The position numbers and the translations under genes are program-made. A DNA stretch of 64,000 bases from Streptomyces shenzhenensis (lineage in GTDB: Bacteria > Actinomycetota > Actinomycetes > Streptomycetales > Streptomycetaceae): the NCBI RefSeq assembly GCF_021462265.1, contig NZ_JAJONF010000008.1, positions 186,001 to 250,000 on the forward strand. The letters are read 5' to 3'. Below the pieces are notes generated by a model, which worked only from the letters and a program-made list of their open reading frames with translations, did no database searches and was not told where the DNA came from. This document shows, in pieces, positions 25,102-33,047 of this stretch (positions are counted from its first letter, which is position 1; the number at the start of each line of letters is the position of its first letter).

Positions 25102-26166
25102 CTAGATCCTCGGCTGCTGTTGCGTGATGCAGTGGATGCCGCCACCGCCGGAGAAGATCGTACGGGCGTCCACCAGGGTCACCGTCCGCTCCGGGAACAG
25201 CCGGCGGAAGATCCCGGCGGCCGTCTCGTCGCGCGGGTCGTCGAAGCCGCACAGCACCACGGCGCCGTTGCAGAGGTAGTGGTTGATGTAGGAGTAGTCC
25301 GCCCAGTGGCCGTCGGCCTCCAGGACGGTCGGCGCCGGGACCTCGACGACCTCCAGCGCGCGGCCGCGCGCGTCGCTCTGGGACCGCAGCAGGCCGATGA
25401 CCTCCTTGGTCACCTCGTGGTCGGGGTGTGCCGGGTCGGGCTGGGAGTGCGCGACCACGACTCCCGGGCGGGCGAAGGCGGCGACGATGTCGACGTGCCC
25501 GAGGGTGCCGAAGCCGTTGGAGGTCCCCCCACGCCTTTCGGGCAGCGGGGGAGGGTAGTCCCCGGTGAGGCCGCGCGGCAGCCATATCGCCTTGCGGGTG
25601 CCGAGCATCCCGTGGATCTCGGCCTCGGCCTCCTCCTTCGTCCAGCCCGGGTTGCGCTCGGGGCCGAGCTGCACGGTCTCGGTCAGCAGCACGGTTCCCT
25701 CGCCGTCGACGTGGACGGCACCGCCCTCGTTGACCAGACGCGAGGCGTACGTCCGCGCGCCCGCGAGGTCCGCGACCTCCGCGGCGATCTTCGCGTCGTG
25801 CTCCCAGCGGGCCCAGTGCTGGGCGCCCCAGCCGTTGAACGTCCAGTCCACGGCGGCCAGTTCACGGCCGTTCGTGAGGAACGTGGGGCCGATGTCCCGC
25901 ATCCAGGCGTCGTCCAGTTCGCGCTCGACGGTGTCGACGCCCGGACCGAGCAGCGTCCGCGCGTCCGCCGACTGACCGGGGCCGCACACCACCGTCACCG
26001 GTTCGAAGCGGCGGACCGCACGGGCCACCGACGCCCAGGCCGTCCGTGCGGCGAGGAGGTCGCCGGGGTCGTCGAAGGTGGGGTTGGGGCCCGGCCACGC
26101 CATCCAGGTGCGCTCGTGCGGGGTCCATTCGGCGGGCATCCGGAAGCCGTCGGCGGCAGCGGACAT
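25102..26166 (-). CDS. aguA: Agmatine deiminase / peptidyl-arginine deiminase-like enzyme
   Basis: A 354-residue guanidino-group-modifying enzyme. Agmatine deiminases hydrolyse agmatine to N-carbamoylputrescine and ammonia. Seen here are PAEWTPHERTWMAWPG at the N-terminus, DDAWMRDIGPTFL, the NEGGAVHVDGEG segment with catalytic His, GHVDIVAAFA, and the nucleophile Cys in GGGGIHCITQQQP near the C-terminus. ATG 26166 has GAGGATC upstream; an in-frame start 24 bases earlier is poorer. The segment at about residues 204-216 (PPPLPERRGGTSN) is encoded by a repeat inserted in frame. It lies 37 bases after ureC; polyamine and urea nitrogen may be handled together. Confidence 0.88.
   Translation of the reverse strand: MSAAADGFRMPAEWTPHERTWMAWPGPNPTFDDPGDLLAARTAWASVARAVRRFEPVTVVCGPGQSADARTLLGPGVDTVERELDDAWMRDIGPTFLTNGRELAAVDWTFNGWGAQHWARWEHDAKIAAEVADLAGARTYASRLVNEGGAVHVDGEGTVLLTETVQLGPERNPGWTKEEAEAEIHGMLGTRKAIWLPRGLTGDYPPPLPERRGGTSNGFGTLGHVDIVAAFARPGVVVAHSQPDPAHPDHEVTKEVIGLLRSQSDARGRALEVVEVPAPTVLEADGHWADYSYINHYLCNGAVVLCGFDDPRDETAAGIFRRLFPERTVTLVDARTIFSGGGGIHCITQQQPRI
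25522..25556. repeat. Dispersed palindromic repeat inside the agmatine deiminase gene
   Basis: A 22-base core (25522-25543, beginning GGTCCCCCCACGCC) is repeated with one mismatch at 31278-31299 in the leuB 3' flank. Here it is followed by a G-run that can pair with the C-run. It is read in frame and adds about a dozen residues to the enzyme. Confidence 0.7.
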
Positions 26167-26203
26167 GGTGATCCTCACAGGCTGTGGCATTTCATGGGAG
26201 ATA

Positions 26204-27916
26204 TCAGAGGAAATAAAGGCGGTTGAGAGAGACGGAGTCGGCGGGCTCGGACTGGATCGGCTCGCCGTCGAGGGTGACCAGGCCGGTGCGCTGGTCGACG
26301 TCGACCGCTCCGGTACGGGAGTTGCGCCGCAGGTCGGCGGGGCCGATGCCGCGGGTGCCGCGGACGGCCACCCGGCGGCGCCGGGTGGGCATGGTGTCGT
26401 GGCCCTGGTCGAGGGTGGCCTGGGCCACGAACGCGACGGAGATGTCGGCGGGGGTGGCGCCGTGCGCCCCGAACTGCGGCCCCAGTACCAGGGGTTCGCA
26501 GGTGTCGGTGGCCGCGCCCGGGTCGCCGGTGACGCCGAACGCCGGGAATCCGGCCTTCAGCACCAGCTGTGGCTTGGCCCCGAAGTACTCCGGTGCCCAC
26601 AGCACGATGTCGGCGAGCTTGCCGACCTCGATCGAGCCGATCTCGTGGGCGAGGCCGTGGGCGATCGCGGGGTTGATGGTCAGCTTGGCCAGGTAGCGCA
26701 GCACGCGCTCGTTGTCGTGGCCGTCGCCCGGGGCGCCGAGTTCGGCCTTCATCTTCCCGGCCATGGCGAAGGTCCGGCGGACGGTCTCCCCGGCCCGGCC
26801 CATGCCCTGCGCGTCGGAGGAGGTGATGCCGATCGCGCCCAGGTCGTGCAGCACGTCCTCGGCGCCCATGGTTCCGGCGCGGATGCGGTCGCGGGCCATG
26901 GCGGCGTCACCGGGCAGGTCGGTCTTCAGGTCGTGGACGGAGACGATCATCCCGTAGTGCTCGGCGACCGCGTCCCGGCCGAAGGGCAGGGTGGGGTTGG
27001 TGGAGGACCCGATGACGTTGGGGACACCGGCCATCTTCAGGACGTTGGGCACGTGCCCGCCGCCACAGCCCTCGATGTGGAAGGCGTGGACGGTCCGGCC
27101 CTCCAGCACCCGCAGGGTGTCCTCGACCGACAGGCACTCGTTCAGCCCGTCGCTGTGCAGGGCGACCTGGACGTCGTGCTCCTCGGCGACCCGCAACGCC
27201 GTGTCCAGCGCCCGCGTATGGGCGCCCATGTCCTCGTGCACCTTGAAGCCCGAGGCGCCTCCCTCGGCGAGGGCCTCGATCAGCGGGGCCGGGTGCGAGG
27301 ACGAACCCCGCCCCAGGAAACCGATGTTGACCGGCCAGGCGTCGAAGGCGCCGAACGCGTGCCGCAGCGCCCAGGGCGAGTTGACGCCGACGCCCCACAC
27401 CGGACCGAACTCCTGGCCGATGACGGTGGTCACGCCGGAGGCCAGCGAGGCCTCCAGGACGCGCGGCGACAGCAGGTGGACGTGCGTGTCGACGGCCCCG
27501 GCGGTGGCGATCAGCCCCTCGCCGGACACGATCGAGGTGCCGGTGCCGACCACGACGTCCACCCCGTCGAGGGTGTCGGGGTTCCCGGCCCGCCCGATGG
27601 CGCAGATCCGCCCCTCGCGGATGCCGATGGAGACCTTGCGGATCCCCAGCACGGCGTCGATCACGACGACGTTGCTGACGACGACGTCACAGGTCTCCCG
27701 GACCGCGGCGGCCTTCAGGTGCAGTCCGTCCCGGGCGGTCTTGCCGAAACCGGCCAGGAACTCGTCGCCGGGGCGCTGGGAGTCGTCCTCGACCCGGATC
27801 ACCAGCCCCGAGTCCCCGAGGCGGACGCGGTCGCCGGCGCGGGGGCCGTGGGTGGCCGCGTACTCGTGCGGGGTGAGGCGGCGGGCCTCGGCGGGATGCC
27901 CTCCGGGGCGGCTCAT
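26204..27916 (-). CDS. ureC: Urease alpha subunit, divergent actinobacterial type
   Basis: A 570-residue catalytic subunit for hydrolysis of urea to ammonia and carbamate. The nickel-site residues are all present: the His pair in DTHVHLLSP, the carbamylated Lys225 in GFKVHEDMG with its His, ALHSDGLNE, GCGGGHVPN, and the Asp in SSDAQGMGR. It differs from classical UreC at several sites: the flap CHH is replaced by Val327-His328-Asp329 (SVHDLKT), HEDWG reads HEDMG, and a VIGSSTNPTLPFGRD stretch is kept. It starts ATG 27916, overlapping the ureAB stop as ATGA. No ureE, F, G or D accessory gene lies nearby, so nickel insertion must come from elsewhere. Confidence 0.9.
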   Translation of the reverse strand: MSRPGGHPAEARRLTPHEYAATHGPRAGDRVRLGDSGLVIRVEDDSQRPGDEFLAGFGKTARDGLHLKAAAVRETCDVVVSNVVVIDAVLGIRKVSIGIREGRICAIGRAGNPDTLDGVDVVVGTGTSIVSGEGLIATAGAVDTHVHLLSPRVLEASLASGVTTVIGQEFGPVWGVGVNSPWALRHAFGAFDAWPVNIGFLGRGSSSHPAPLIEALAEGGASGFKVHEDMGAHTRALDTALRVAEEHDVQVALHSDGLNECLSVEDTLRVLEGRTVHAFHIEGCGGGHVPNVLKMAGVPNVIGSSTNPTLPFGRDAVAEHYGMIVSVHDLKTDLPGDAAMARDRIRAGTMGAEDVLHDLGAIGITSSDAQGMGRAGETVRRTFAMAGKMKAELGAPGDGHDNERVLRYLAKLTINPAIAHGLAHEIGSIEVGKLADIVLWAPEYFGAKPQLVLKAGFPAFGVTGDPGAATDTCEPLVLGPQFGAHGATPADISVAFVAQATLDQGHDTMPTRRRRVAVRGTRGIGPADLRRNSRTGAVDVDQRTGLVTLDGEPIQSEPADSVSLNRLYFL

Positions 27917-28614
27917 CGCTCGTCCTGCGCTGTCTGCCGTACGCCCAGGTACCCGCAGGCGGCGGCGCGGCGCAGCGCCTCCTCGCGGGCGCCGGGCGCG
28001 TCCAGCGGGCCGTCGACGAGCCCGGCGAAGCCGATGGCGGCCCGGTCGCCGCCGATCGGTACGAGACCGACCTCCAGCGACTCCCCCGGCCCGAACCGCA
28101 CGGACGACCCGGCGGGCACGGCGAGCCGCAGACCGTAGGCCGCGGCGCGGTCGAAGTCGAGGCGCGGATTGGCCTCGAAGAAGTGGAAGTGCGAGGTGAC
28201 CGAGACCGGGACGGCCGCGGTGTTGGTGACGGTCAGCACCACGACCGCCTCCGGATCGGCGTGCGCGGGCGCCGGAAGCAGGGCACCGGGCCCCTCCTCT
28301 CCCAGCCCCCCGCCCCCGATGGGGTCGGTGACGACCGCGAGCCGTGAGCCGTCGTCGAAGACGGCCTCGACGTGCACCTCGGTGACGATGTCGGCGACGC
28401 CGGGCAGCACGTCGGCCGGGCCGAGGACGGAGCGGGCCGCCTCGACCGCCTCGGCGAGCCGCCTGCCGTCCCGGGCCGCCTCGCAGACGGTGTCCGCGAT
28501 CAGCGCGGTGGCCTCCGGCACGTTGAGCCTGAGGCCCCGCGCGCGCCGGGCCCGGGCCAGCTCGGCGGCCCCGAAGAGCAGCAGCCGGTCACGCTCCGTG
28601 GGAGTCAGTCGCAC
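27913..28614 (-). CDS. ureAB: Fused urease gamma-beta subunit
   Basis: A 233-residue fusion. The gamma part (about 1-100) shows MRLTPTERDRLLLFGAAELARARRARGLRLNVPEATALI and the VLPGVADIVTEVHVEAVF junction. The beta part (about 120-225) shows TNTAAVPVSVTSHFHFFEANPRLDFDR and GSSVRFGPGES. Fusion of ureA and ureB also occurs in Helicobacter and in a second actinobacterial urease lineage. GTG 28614 has AGGAGG about 9 bases upstream. It is the first gene of a leftward operon ureAB-ureC-aguA-tetR. Confidence 0.9.
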   Translation of the reverse strand: MRLTPTERDRLLLFGAAELARARRARGLRLNVPEATALIADTVCEAARDGRRLAEAVEAARSVLGPADVLPGVADIVTEVHVEAVFDDGSRLAVVTDPIGGGGLGEEGPGALLPAPAHADPEAVVVLTVTNTAAVPVSVTSHFHFFEANPRLDFDRAAAYGLRLAVPAGSSVRFGPGESLEVGLVPIGGDRAAIGFAGLVDGPLDAPGAREEALRRAAACGYLGVRQTAQDER

Positions 28615-28653
28615 AGCCCGGCACCTCCTTCGATTCCTCGTTTCCTCCTCGAA

Positions 28654-28724
28654 TTAGAACATCACTCTAAACGCGGAAGCAAGGAGAAGACCGGTTGACG
28701 CCGACCATGAGATCATTCACATGG
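28654..28724 (-). promoter_or_regulatory. Promoter region with two palindromes upstream of ureAB
   Basis: TTAGA (28654-28658) and TCTAA (28666-28670) form a 17-base inverted repeat 40 bases before ureAB. A second palindrome, CCATGAGATCATTCACATGG (28705-28724), lies about 90 bases before. Both lie in AT-rich sequence. One could be the operator of the TetR protein encoded at the end of the operon; which one is unknown. Confidence 0.5.
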
Positions 28725-28780
28725 AATGCCACTCAAAACATGCGCCCGAACATCGCGGACCGCCCTGGACGACCGGGCCG

Positions 28781-29788
28781 CTAGGCGGCGATCAGCACGG
28801 CCAGCATCGCCACCCAGCACAGTGAGACGAAGGCCGGAAGCAGCATCATCACCAGCCCCGTGGGAGACGAATGCAGCCAGGCCGCCGCCGGATCGGCCGC
28901 CTGCCGCCCCACGATCCGCTGCCCGCCGTGCCAGGCCATGTGCTCCTCCAGGTCCACCACCGCGCTCTTACGGGCCTGCAGATACCGCCGCCCGAAGCGC
29001 AACATGACGGCGAACGCCAGCGCCGACGCGAATCCGACCACCGTGATGATCACCCCGATGCCCCGGGCCACCCCCTCGGACTGCGCGCCGTCCTTGCCGA
29101 GGACGAACGCCAGCGTGGCCGCGAGACCCGCCGTGATGTAGAGGAAGTTGGTGAGCTTGTTCCAGTTGGTGTTGTCCTCGTGCTTGTACAGGTCCACGGC
29201 GATCGCGTACTGCGCCTGCAGCATGGACTCGCGAGGCTTCCGCCACACCCACACCGTCCGCAGCCGGCCGTCCGGCGGCCTCAGCCGCGTCAGCTCCTCG
29301 AACCCCAGCTTCCCGTGAAACCGTGTCGACGCCTGGTTCGGCGGCTCGCTCACCACCGCCGCGATCACCGGGCTGGACGTCCACTGCTCCAGCACATGGT
29401 GGTAGAGCAGCGACGCGACCCCCTGACGTGCCGCGGCGCGGGCCACACACACCTGCTTGATCACCAGGAAACTGCCGAGGGTGGTCTTGATCCGGCGGTT
29501 CAGCCACTCGTCCTGTTCGATCCGCTCGTCGCTGTACGCCAGCAGAAACGCCAGGACGTCGGCCCCTTTGACCGCCACGTAGAAGTGTTCCGCGCGCACC
29601 ACCTGCGCGCGGTACACCTCCTCTGTGTACTCCGAGACCAGGAACCCCTCCTGGCTCGCGGCGGCCGGATCAGTGCCCTGCAGGCTCCTGGACCGCGCCA
29701 GTTCGAGGATCTTCGGGACATGCTCCTGGGTCGCGCGCACGATCTCGATCCGCTCCCCGCCAGGCGCGCTCACGCCCTCACCCCCCAT
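28781..29788 (-). CDS. GNAT acetyltransferase domain fused to a membrane domain
   Basis: A 335-residue two-part protein. Residues about 15-195 are a GNAT-like N-acetyltransferase fold; the acetyl-CoA-binding loop is represented by VCVARAAARQGVASLLYHH, followed by PPNQASTRFHGKLGFEEL. The second half has three hydrophobic helices: FLYITAGLAATLAFVLG, GIGVIITVVGFASALAFAVML and VMMLLPAFVSLCWVAMLAVLI. The linker YAIAVDLYKHEDNTNWNKL precedes the first. The helix-turn-helix pair is reminiscent of SLATT-type or RipA-type two-helix membrane modules; that likeness is weak. The substrate is unknown. An alternative start is GTG 29773. Confidence 0.7.
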   Translation of the reverse strand: MGGEGVSAPGGERIEIVRATQEHVPKILELARSRSLQGTDPAAASQEGFLVSEYTEEVYRAQVVRAEHFYVAVKGADVLAFLLAYSDERIEQDEWLNRRIKTTLGSFLVIKQVCVARAAARQGVASLLYHHVLEQWTSSPVIAAVVSEPPNQASTRFHGKLGFEELTRLRPPDGRLRTVWVWRKPRESMLQAQYAIAVDLYKHEDNTNWNKLTNFLYITAGLAATLAFVLGKDGAQSEGVARGIGVIITVVGFASALAFAVMLRFGRRYLQARKSAVVDLEEHMAWHGGQRIVGRQAADPAAAWLHSSPTGLVMMLLPAFVSLCWVAMLAVLIAA

Positions 29789-29850
29789 ACGGCCGTGTGC
29801 ACCAAACTACCGTCAGCGACGTGTCTTTGACGATCCGTCCGATGCGCGCC

Positions 29851-29882
29851 GGTCCCCGCGCTCCGGCTGGGAGGCGGGGACC
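29851..29882 (-). terminator. Terminator of ilvE
   Basis: A 9-bp perfect stem, GGTCCCCGC (29851-29859) with GCGGGGACC (29874-29882), about 40 bases beyond the ilvE stop on its coding strand. Confidence 0.55.
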
Positions 29883-29920
29883 GGGGGACGTGTGAGGGGC
29901 CGGCGGGTCCAGCGGCGGCG

Positions 29921-31009
29921 TCAGCCGAGCTGGTGCATCCAGCCGTGCTTGTCCTCGGCCGTGCCGCGCTGGATGTCGAGGAGGGCCTCGCGGAGCCTGA
30001 GGGTGACCTCGCCGAGTTCGCCGCCCGACTGCTGCCACTGGGCGCCGGTGCGCTTGACCGTGCCGACCGGGGTGATCACGGCCGCGGTGCCGCAGGCGAA
30101 GACCTCGGTGAGGGTGCCGTTCTCGGAGTCGCGCTGCCACTGGTCGATGGAGATCCGGGCCTCCTCGGACTCGTAGCCGAGGTCACGGGCGACGGTGAGG
30201 AGCGAGTCGCGGGTGACGCCTTCTAGGATGGAGCCGGTGAGGGTCGGGGTGACGATCTTGTTTCCGTACACGAAGTACAGGTTCATGCCGCCGAGTTCCT
30301 CGACCCACTTGTGCTCGACCGCGTCGAGGTAGCAGACCTGGTCGCAGCCCTCGGCGGCGGCCTCGGCCTGGGCGAGCAGGGAGGCCGCGTAGTTGCCGCC
30401 GGTCTTGGCGTCGCCCATGCCGCCGGGAACGGCGCGGACGCGGTCCTCGGAGGCCCAGATGGAGACGGGCCTGACCCCGCCGGGGAAGTACGCGCCGGCC
30501 GGGGAGGCGATGACCAGGAAGAGGTACTCGTTGGCCGGCTTGACGCCCAGGCCGACCTCGGTGGCGATCATGAAGGGGCGCAGGTAGAGCGACTCCTCGC
30601 CGCCGTGTGCCGGGACCCACTCCTTGTCCTGCTGGACCAGCAGGTCACAGGCCTCGACGAAGGTCTCCACCGGTAGCTCGGGCATGGCGAGGCGGCGGGC
30701 GGAACGCTGGAAGCGCTTGGCGTTCTGGTCGGGGCGGAAGGTGGCCACCGAGCCGTCGGGACGGCGGTAGGCCTTCAGGCCCTCGAAGATCTCCTGGGCG
30801 TAGTGCAGGACGTTGGTGGCCGGGTCGAGGGGGATCGGCGCGTACGGAACGAGCTGGCCGTCGTGCCAGCCGCGGCCCTCGGTCCACTTGATCGTCACCA
30901 TGTGGTCGGTGAAGTGGCGGCCGAATCCGGGGTTGGCCAGGATCGCCTCGCGCTCCGCGGCAGGCAGCGGGTGCGCGGACGGCTTGAGCTCGATCGTGGG
31001 CGTCGTCAT
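29921..31009 (-). CDS. ilvE: Branched-chain amino acid aminotransferase
   Basis: A 362-residue PLP enzyme of fold type IV that makes valine, leucine and isoleucine from their 2-keto acids with glutamate, in the cytosol. Visible signatures are [33 protein letters not shown], the [13 protein letters not shown] segment, the Schiff-base Lys in [17 protein letters not shown], and [16 protein letters not shown] 31009 is the start; the ribosome site (AAGGACACC) is modest. A separate terminator lies between leuB and ilvE, so they are probably independent transcripts. Confidence 0.95.
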   Translation of the reverse strand: MTTPTIELKPSAHPLPAAEREAILANPGFGRHFTDHMVTIKWTEGRGWHDGQLVPYAPIPLDPATNVLHYAQEIFEGLKAYRRPDGSVATFRPDQNAKRFQRSARRLAMPELPVETFVEACDLLVQQDKEWVPAHGGEESLYLRPFMIATEVGLGVKPANEYLFLVIASPAGAYFPGGVRPVSIWASEDRVRAVPGGMGDAKTGGNYAASLLAQAEAAAEGCDQVCYLDAVEHKWVEELGGMNLYFVYGNKIVTPTLTGSILEGVTRDSLLTVARDLGYESEEARISIDQWQRDSENGTLTEVFACGTAAVITPVGTVKRTGAQWQQSGGELGEVTLRLREALLDIQRGTAEDKHGWMHQLG

Positions 31010-31220
31010 GAGTAGGTGTCCTTCACCAGTTGTAGTGATGGGCCGCGCTCACACCCGTACGGCCGGTGCCCCGTAGCAGGGCGAATGCCCTGTCATAGGA
31101 CGTCCGAGCATTCCCTCACGGCGCGGCTCCGCGTTCGATTATCGCGCGGGCGCCCGGGGTGGAAGGAATCGGGGTGAATGCGGACCAGGGTAGATGGTGG
31201 CACCCGGCGGGAGGCATGGG

Positions 31221-31255
31221 GAAGCCGCCGGGCGCGTGTGCGACCCGGCGGCTTC
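31221..31255 (-). terminator. Terminator of leuB
   Basis: A perfect 12-bp stem, GAAGCCGCCGGG (31221-31232) with its complement 31244-31255, and an 11-base loop, 50 bases past the leuB stop. Confidence 0.7.
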
Positions 31256-31277
31256 GAAGTCCTGCGGGAGACCCGGG

Positions 31278-31299
31278 GGTCCCCCCAGGCCTTTCGGGC
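31278..31299. repeat. Dispersed repeat copy downstream of leuB
   Basis: Begins GGTCCCCCCAGGCC and matches the repeat within aguA (25522-25543) at 21 of 22 positions. It lies 9-30 bases after the leuB stop. Confidence 0.7.
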
Positions 31300-31307
31300 T
31301 TTGAGGG

Positions 31308-32351
31308 TCAGCCGGCTACTCGTACCGCCAGCGCGTCGCCGATCTCCGAGGTGGAGCGGGCGGGCTTGCCCTGACGGTCGGTGAGGTCGGCGGTGACGGC
31401 CTCGTCGATCCGGGCGGCCTCGGCCTCGTAGCCGAGGTGGCGCAGCAGCAGGGCGACGGACAGGACCGTGGCGGTGGGGTCGGCCTTGCCCTGGCCGGCG
31501 ATGTCGGGCGCGGAGCCGTGGACCGGCTCGAACATCGAGGGGAACTCGCGGGAGGGGTTGATGTTCCCGCTCGCCGCGACGCCGATGCCGCCGGAGACGG
31601 CCGCGGCGAGGTCGGTGATGATGTCGCCGAAGAGGTTGTCGGTGACGATGACGTCGAAGCGGCCGGGGTCGGTGACGAGGTAGATCGTCGCCGCGTCGAC
31701 GTGGATGTAGTCCGTGGTGACCTCGGGGAACTCCGCGGCCACCTGGTTGAAGATGTTCGTCCACAGGTGCCCGGCGAAGGTCAGCACGTTGTTCTTGTGG
31801 ACCAGCGTGAGCTTCTTGCGCGGGCGGGCCTGGGCGCGGGCGAACGCGTCCCGGACGACCCGCTCGACACCGAAGGCCGTGTTGACGGAGACCTCGGTGG
31901 CGACCTCGTGCTCGGTGCCCTTGCGGATGGTGCCGCCGTTGCCGGTGTACGGACCCTCGGTGCCCTCGCGGACCACGACGAAGTCGATCTGCGGCTCACC
32001 GGCCAGCGGGGTGGCGACACCGGGGAGCAGCTTCGACGGGCGCAGGTTGACGTGGTGGTCGAAGGCGAAGCGGAGCTTCAGCAGGAAGCCGCGCTCCAGG
32101 ACGCCGGAAGGGACGCTCGGGTCGCCGATGGCGCCCAGCAGGATGGCGTCGTGCTGCTTCAGCGCGTCGAGGTCGGCGTCGGTGAGGGTCTCACCGGTGA
32201 CGTGGTAGCGCCTGGCACCGAAGTCGTACTCCTTGGTCTCCAGCTTCACGTCCTCCGGGAGGACGGCGGAGAGGACCTTGAGGCCTTCGGCCACGACTTC
32301 CTGCCCGATGCCGTCACCGGGGATCACTGCGAGATCGATGCTGCGAGACAT
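31308..32351 (-). CDS. leuB: 3-isopropylmalate dehydrogenase
   Basis: A 347-residue NAD-dependent oxidative decarboxylase of leucine biosynthesis, converting 3-isopropylmalate to 2-ketoisocaproate. The sequence shows [12 protein letters not shown], the RPSKLLPG and [15 protein letters not shown] substrate segments, [20 protein letters not shown], the metal-binding Asp region [18 protein letters not shown], and [21 protein letters not shown] 32351 is the start. leuA and leuCD are not in the window. The product feeds IlvE, whose gene is the next one downstream. Confidence 0.95.
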   Translation of the reverse strand: MSRSIDLAVIPGDGIGQEVVAEGLKVLSAVLPEDVKLETKEYDFGARRYHVTGETLTDADLDALKQHDAILLGAIGDPSVPSGVLERGFLLKLRFAFDHHVNLRPSKLLPGVATPLAGEPQIDFVVVREGTEGPYTGNGGTIRKGTEHEVATEVSVNTAFGVERVVRDAFARAQARPRKKLTLVHKNNVLTFAGHLWTNIFNQVAAEFPEVTTDYIHVDAATIYLVTDPGRFDVIVTDNLFGDIITDLAAAVSGGIGVAASGNINPSREFPSMFEPVHGSAPDIAGQGKADPTATVLSVALLLRHLGYEAEAARIDEAVTADLTDRQGKPARSTSEIGDALAVRVAG

Positions 32352-32613
32352 GTCGGCACCCTACCCCTCGTCCCATGGGATGACATGCGGCGTCCGGCAT
32401 ACGGACACCGCGCGTCGTCCCGTCAGCCGTGTGACGGCGGGGGCCGCAGGGGGGCGGCGGGCTGGTCACCGGCCGCCCGGAGGCGTCGGCGCGGGCAGTG
32501 CTCCGCAGGGTACGGCGCGACTGTCCCGGCCGCGCCGCACCCCTTGCGGGCGCGGCTCCCGTCAGGGGTTGTCAGACGTGTCGCCAACGGTGCGCCAACG
32601 GCTCGTCAGCGGC

Positions 32614-32745
32614 TCAGTGGCCGGTCTCGCCGCCGTTGTCCCGGCGGTCGAGGGCGCGCTGGAGGGCGGCGGCGGCGTTCTTGCGGTCGGACTCGCTCGT
32701 GCGGGACACGTGGCGGACGCGGCGGCGGACGGTCGTCTCGGCCAT
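32614..32745 (-). CDS. 43-residue basic small protein
   Basis: A short frame MAETTVRRRVRHVSRTSES... ending in RRDNGGETGH. ATG 32745 is preceded by AAGGAG with a 9-base spacing, a strong ribosome site. Arg-rich, predicted helical, no cysteine. Function unknown; the start signal and codon usage make it a likely real gene. The flanking stretches 32352-32613 and 32746-33047 show no other gene; the latter contains an AT-rich patch near 32890-32905. Confidence 0.7.
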   Translation of the reverse strand: MAETTVRRRVRHVSRTSESDRKNAAAALQRALDRRDNGGETGH

Positions 32746-33047
32746 GGAAATCGACTCCTTCGGCATACCTGGAGTACGGCAGGGGGGATACGAGACGCCG
32801 GAAGGGGCGGGGAGCGGTGCCGCAGGGGTTGCCTGCACGGGGCCCGGCTCACGACCGCCATTCGCTTGATCTAGCGAGACGTTCGGCTCCTACAAAAATA
32901 AGGGAGCGGCCCGGTTCTGTCTGCACAATTACTCGGACTTCCTACTATCTGAGACGCTGGACGCGCCACGGGGCCACGAACCGGGACTTTTCGGGAGCCA
33001 CTCGCCAGAGGCGCGCGGGGCGTTGGTACGACGGCCGTCCCGCGCGG

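Noticed and set aside
31093-31200. Short frame MRECSDVL with a CTA leucine codon upstream of ilvE, considered as a leader peptide
   Set aside because: It has one rare Leu codon only, no T-run terminator follows, and the small CAGGGC-ATTC-GCCCTG hairpin is not a convincing attenuator.
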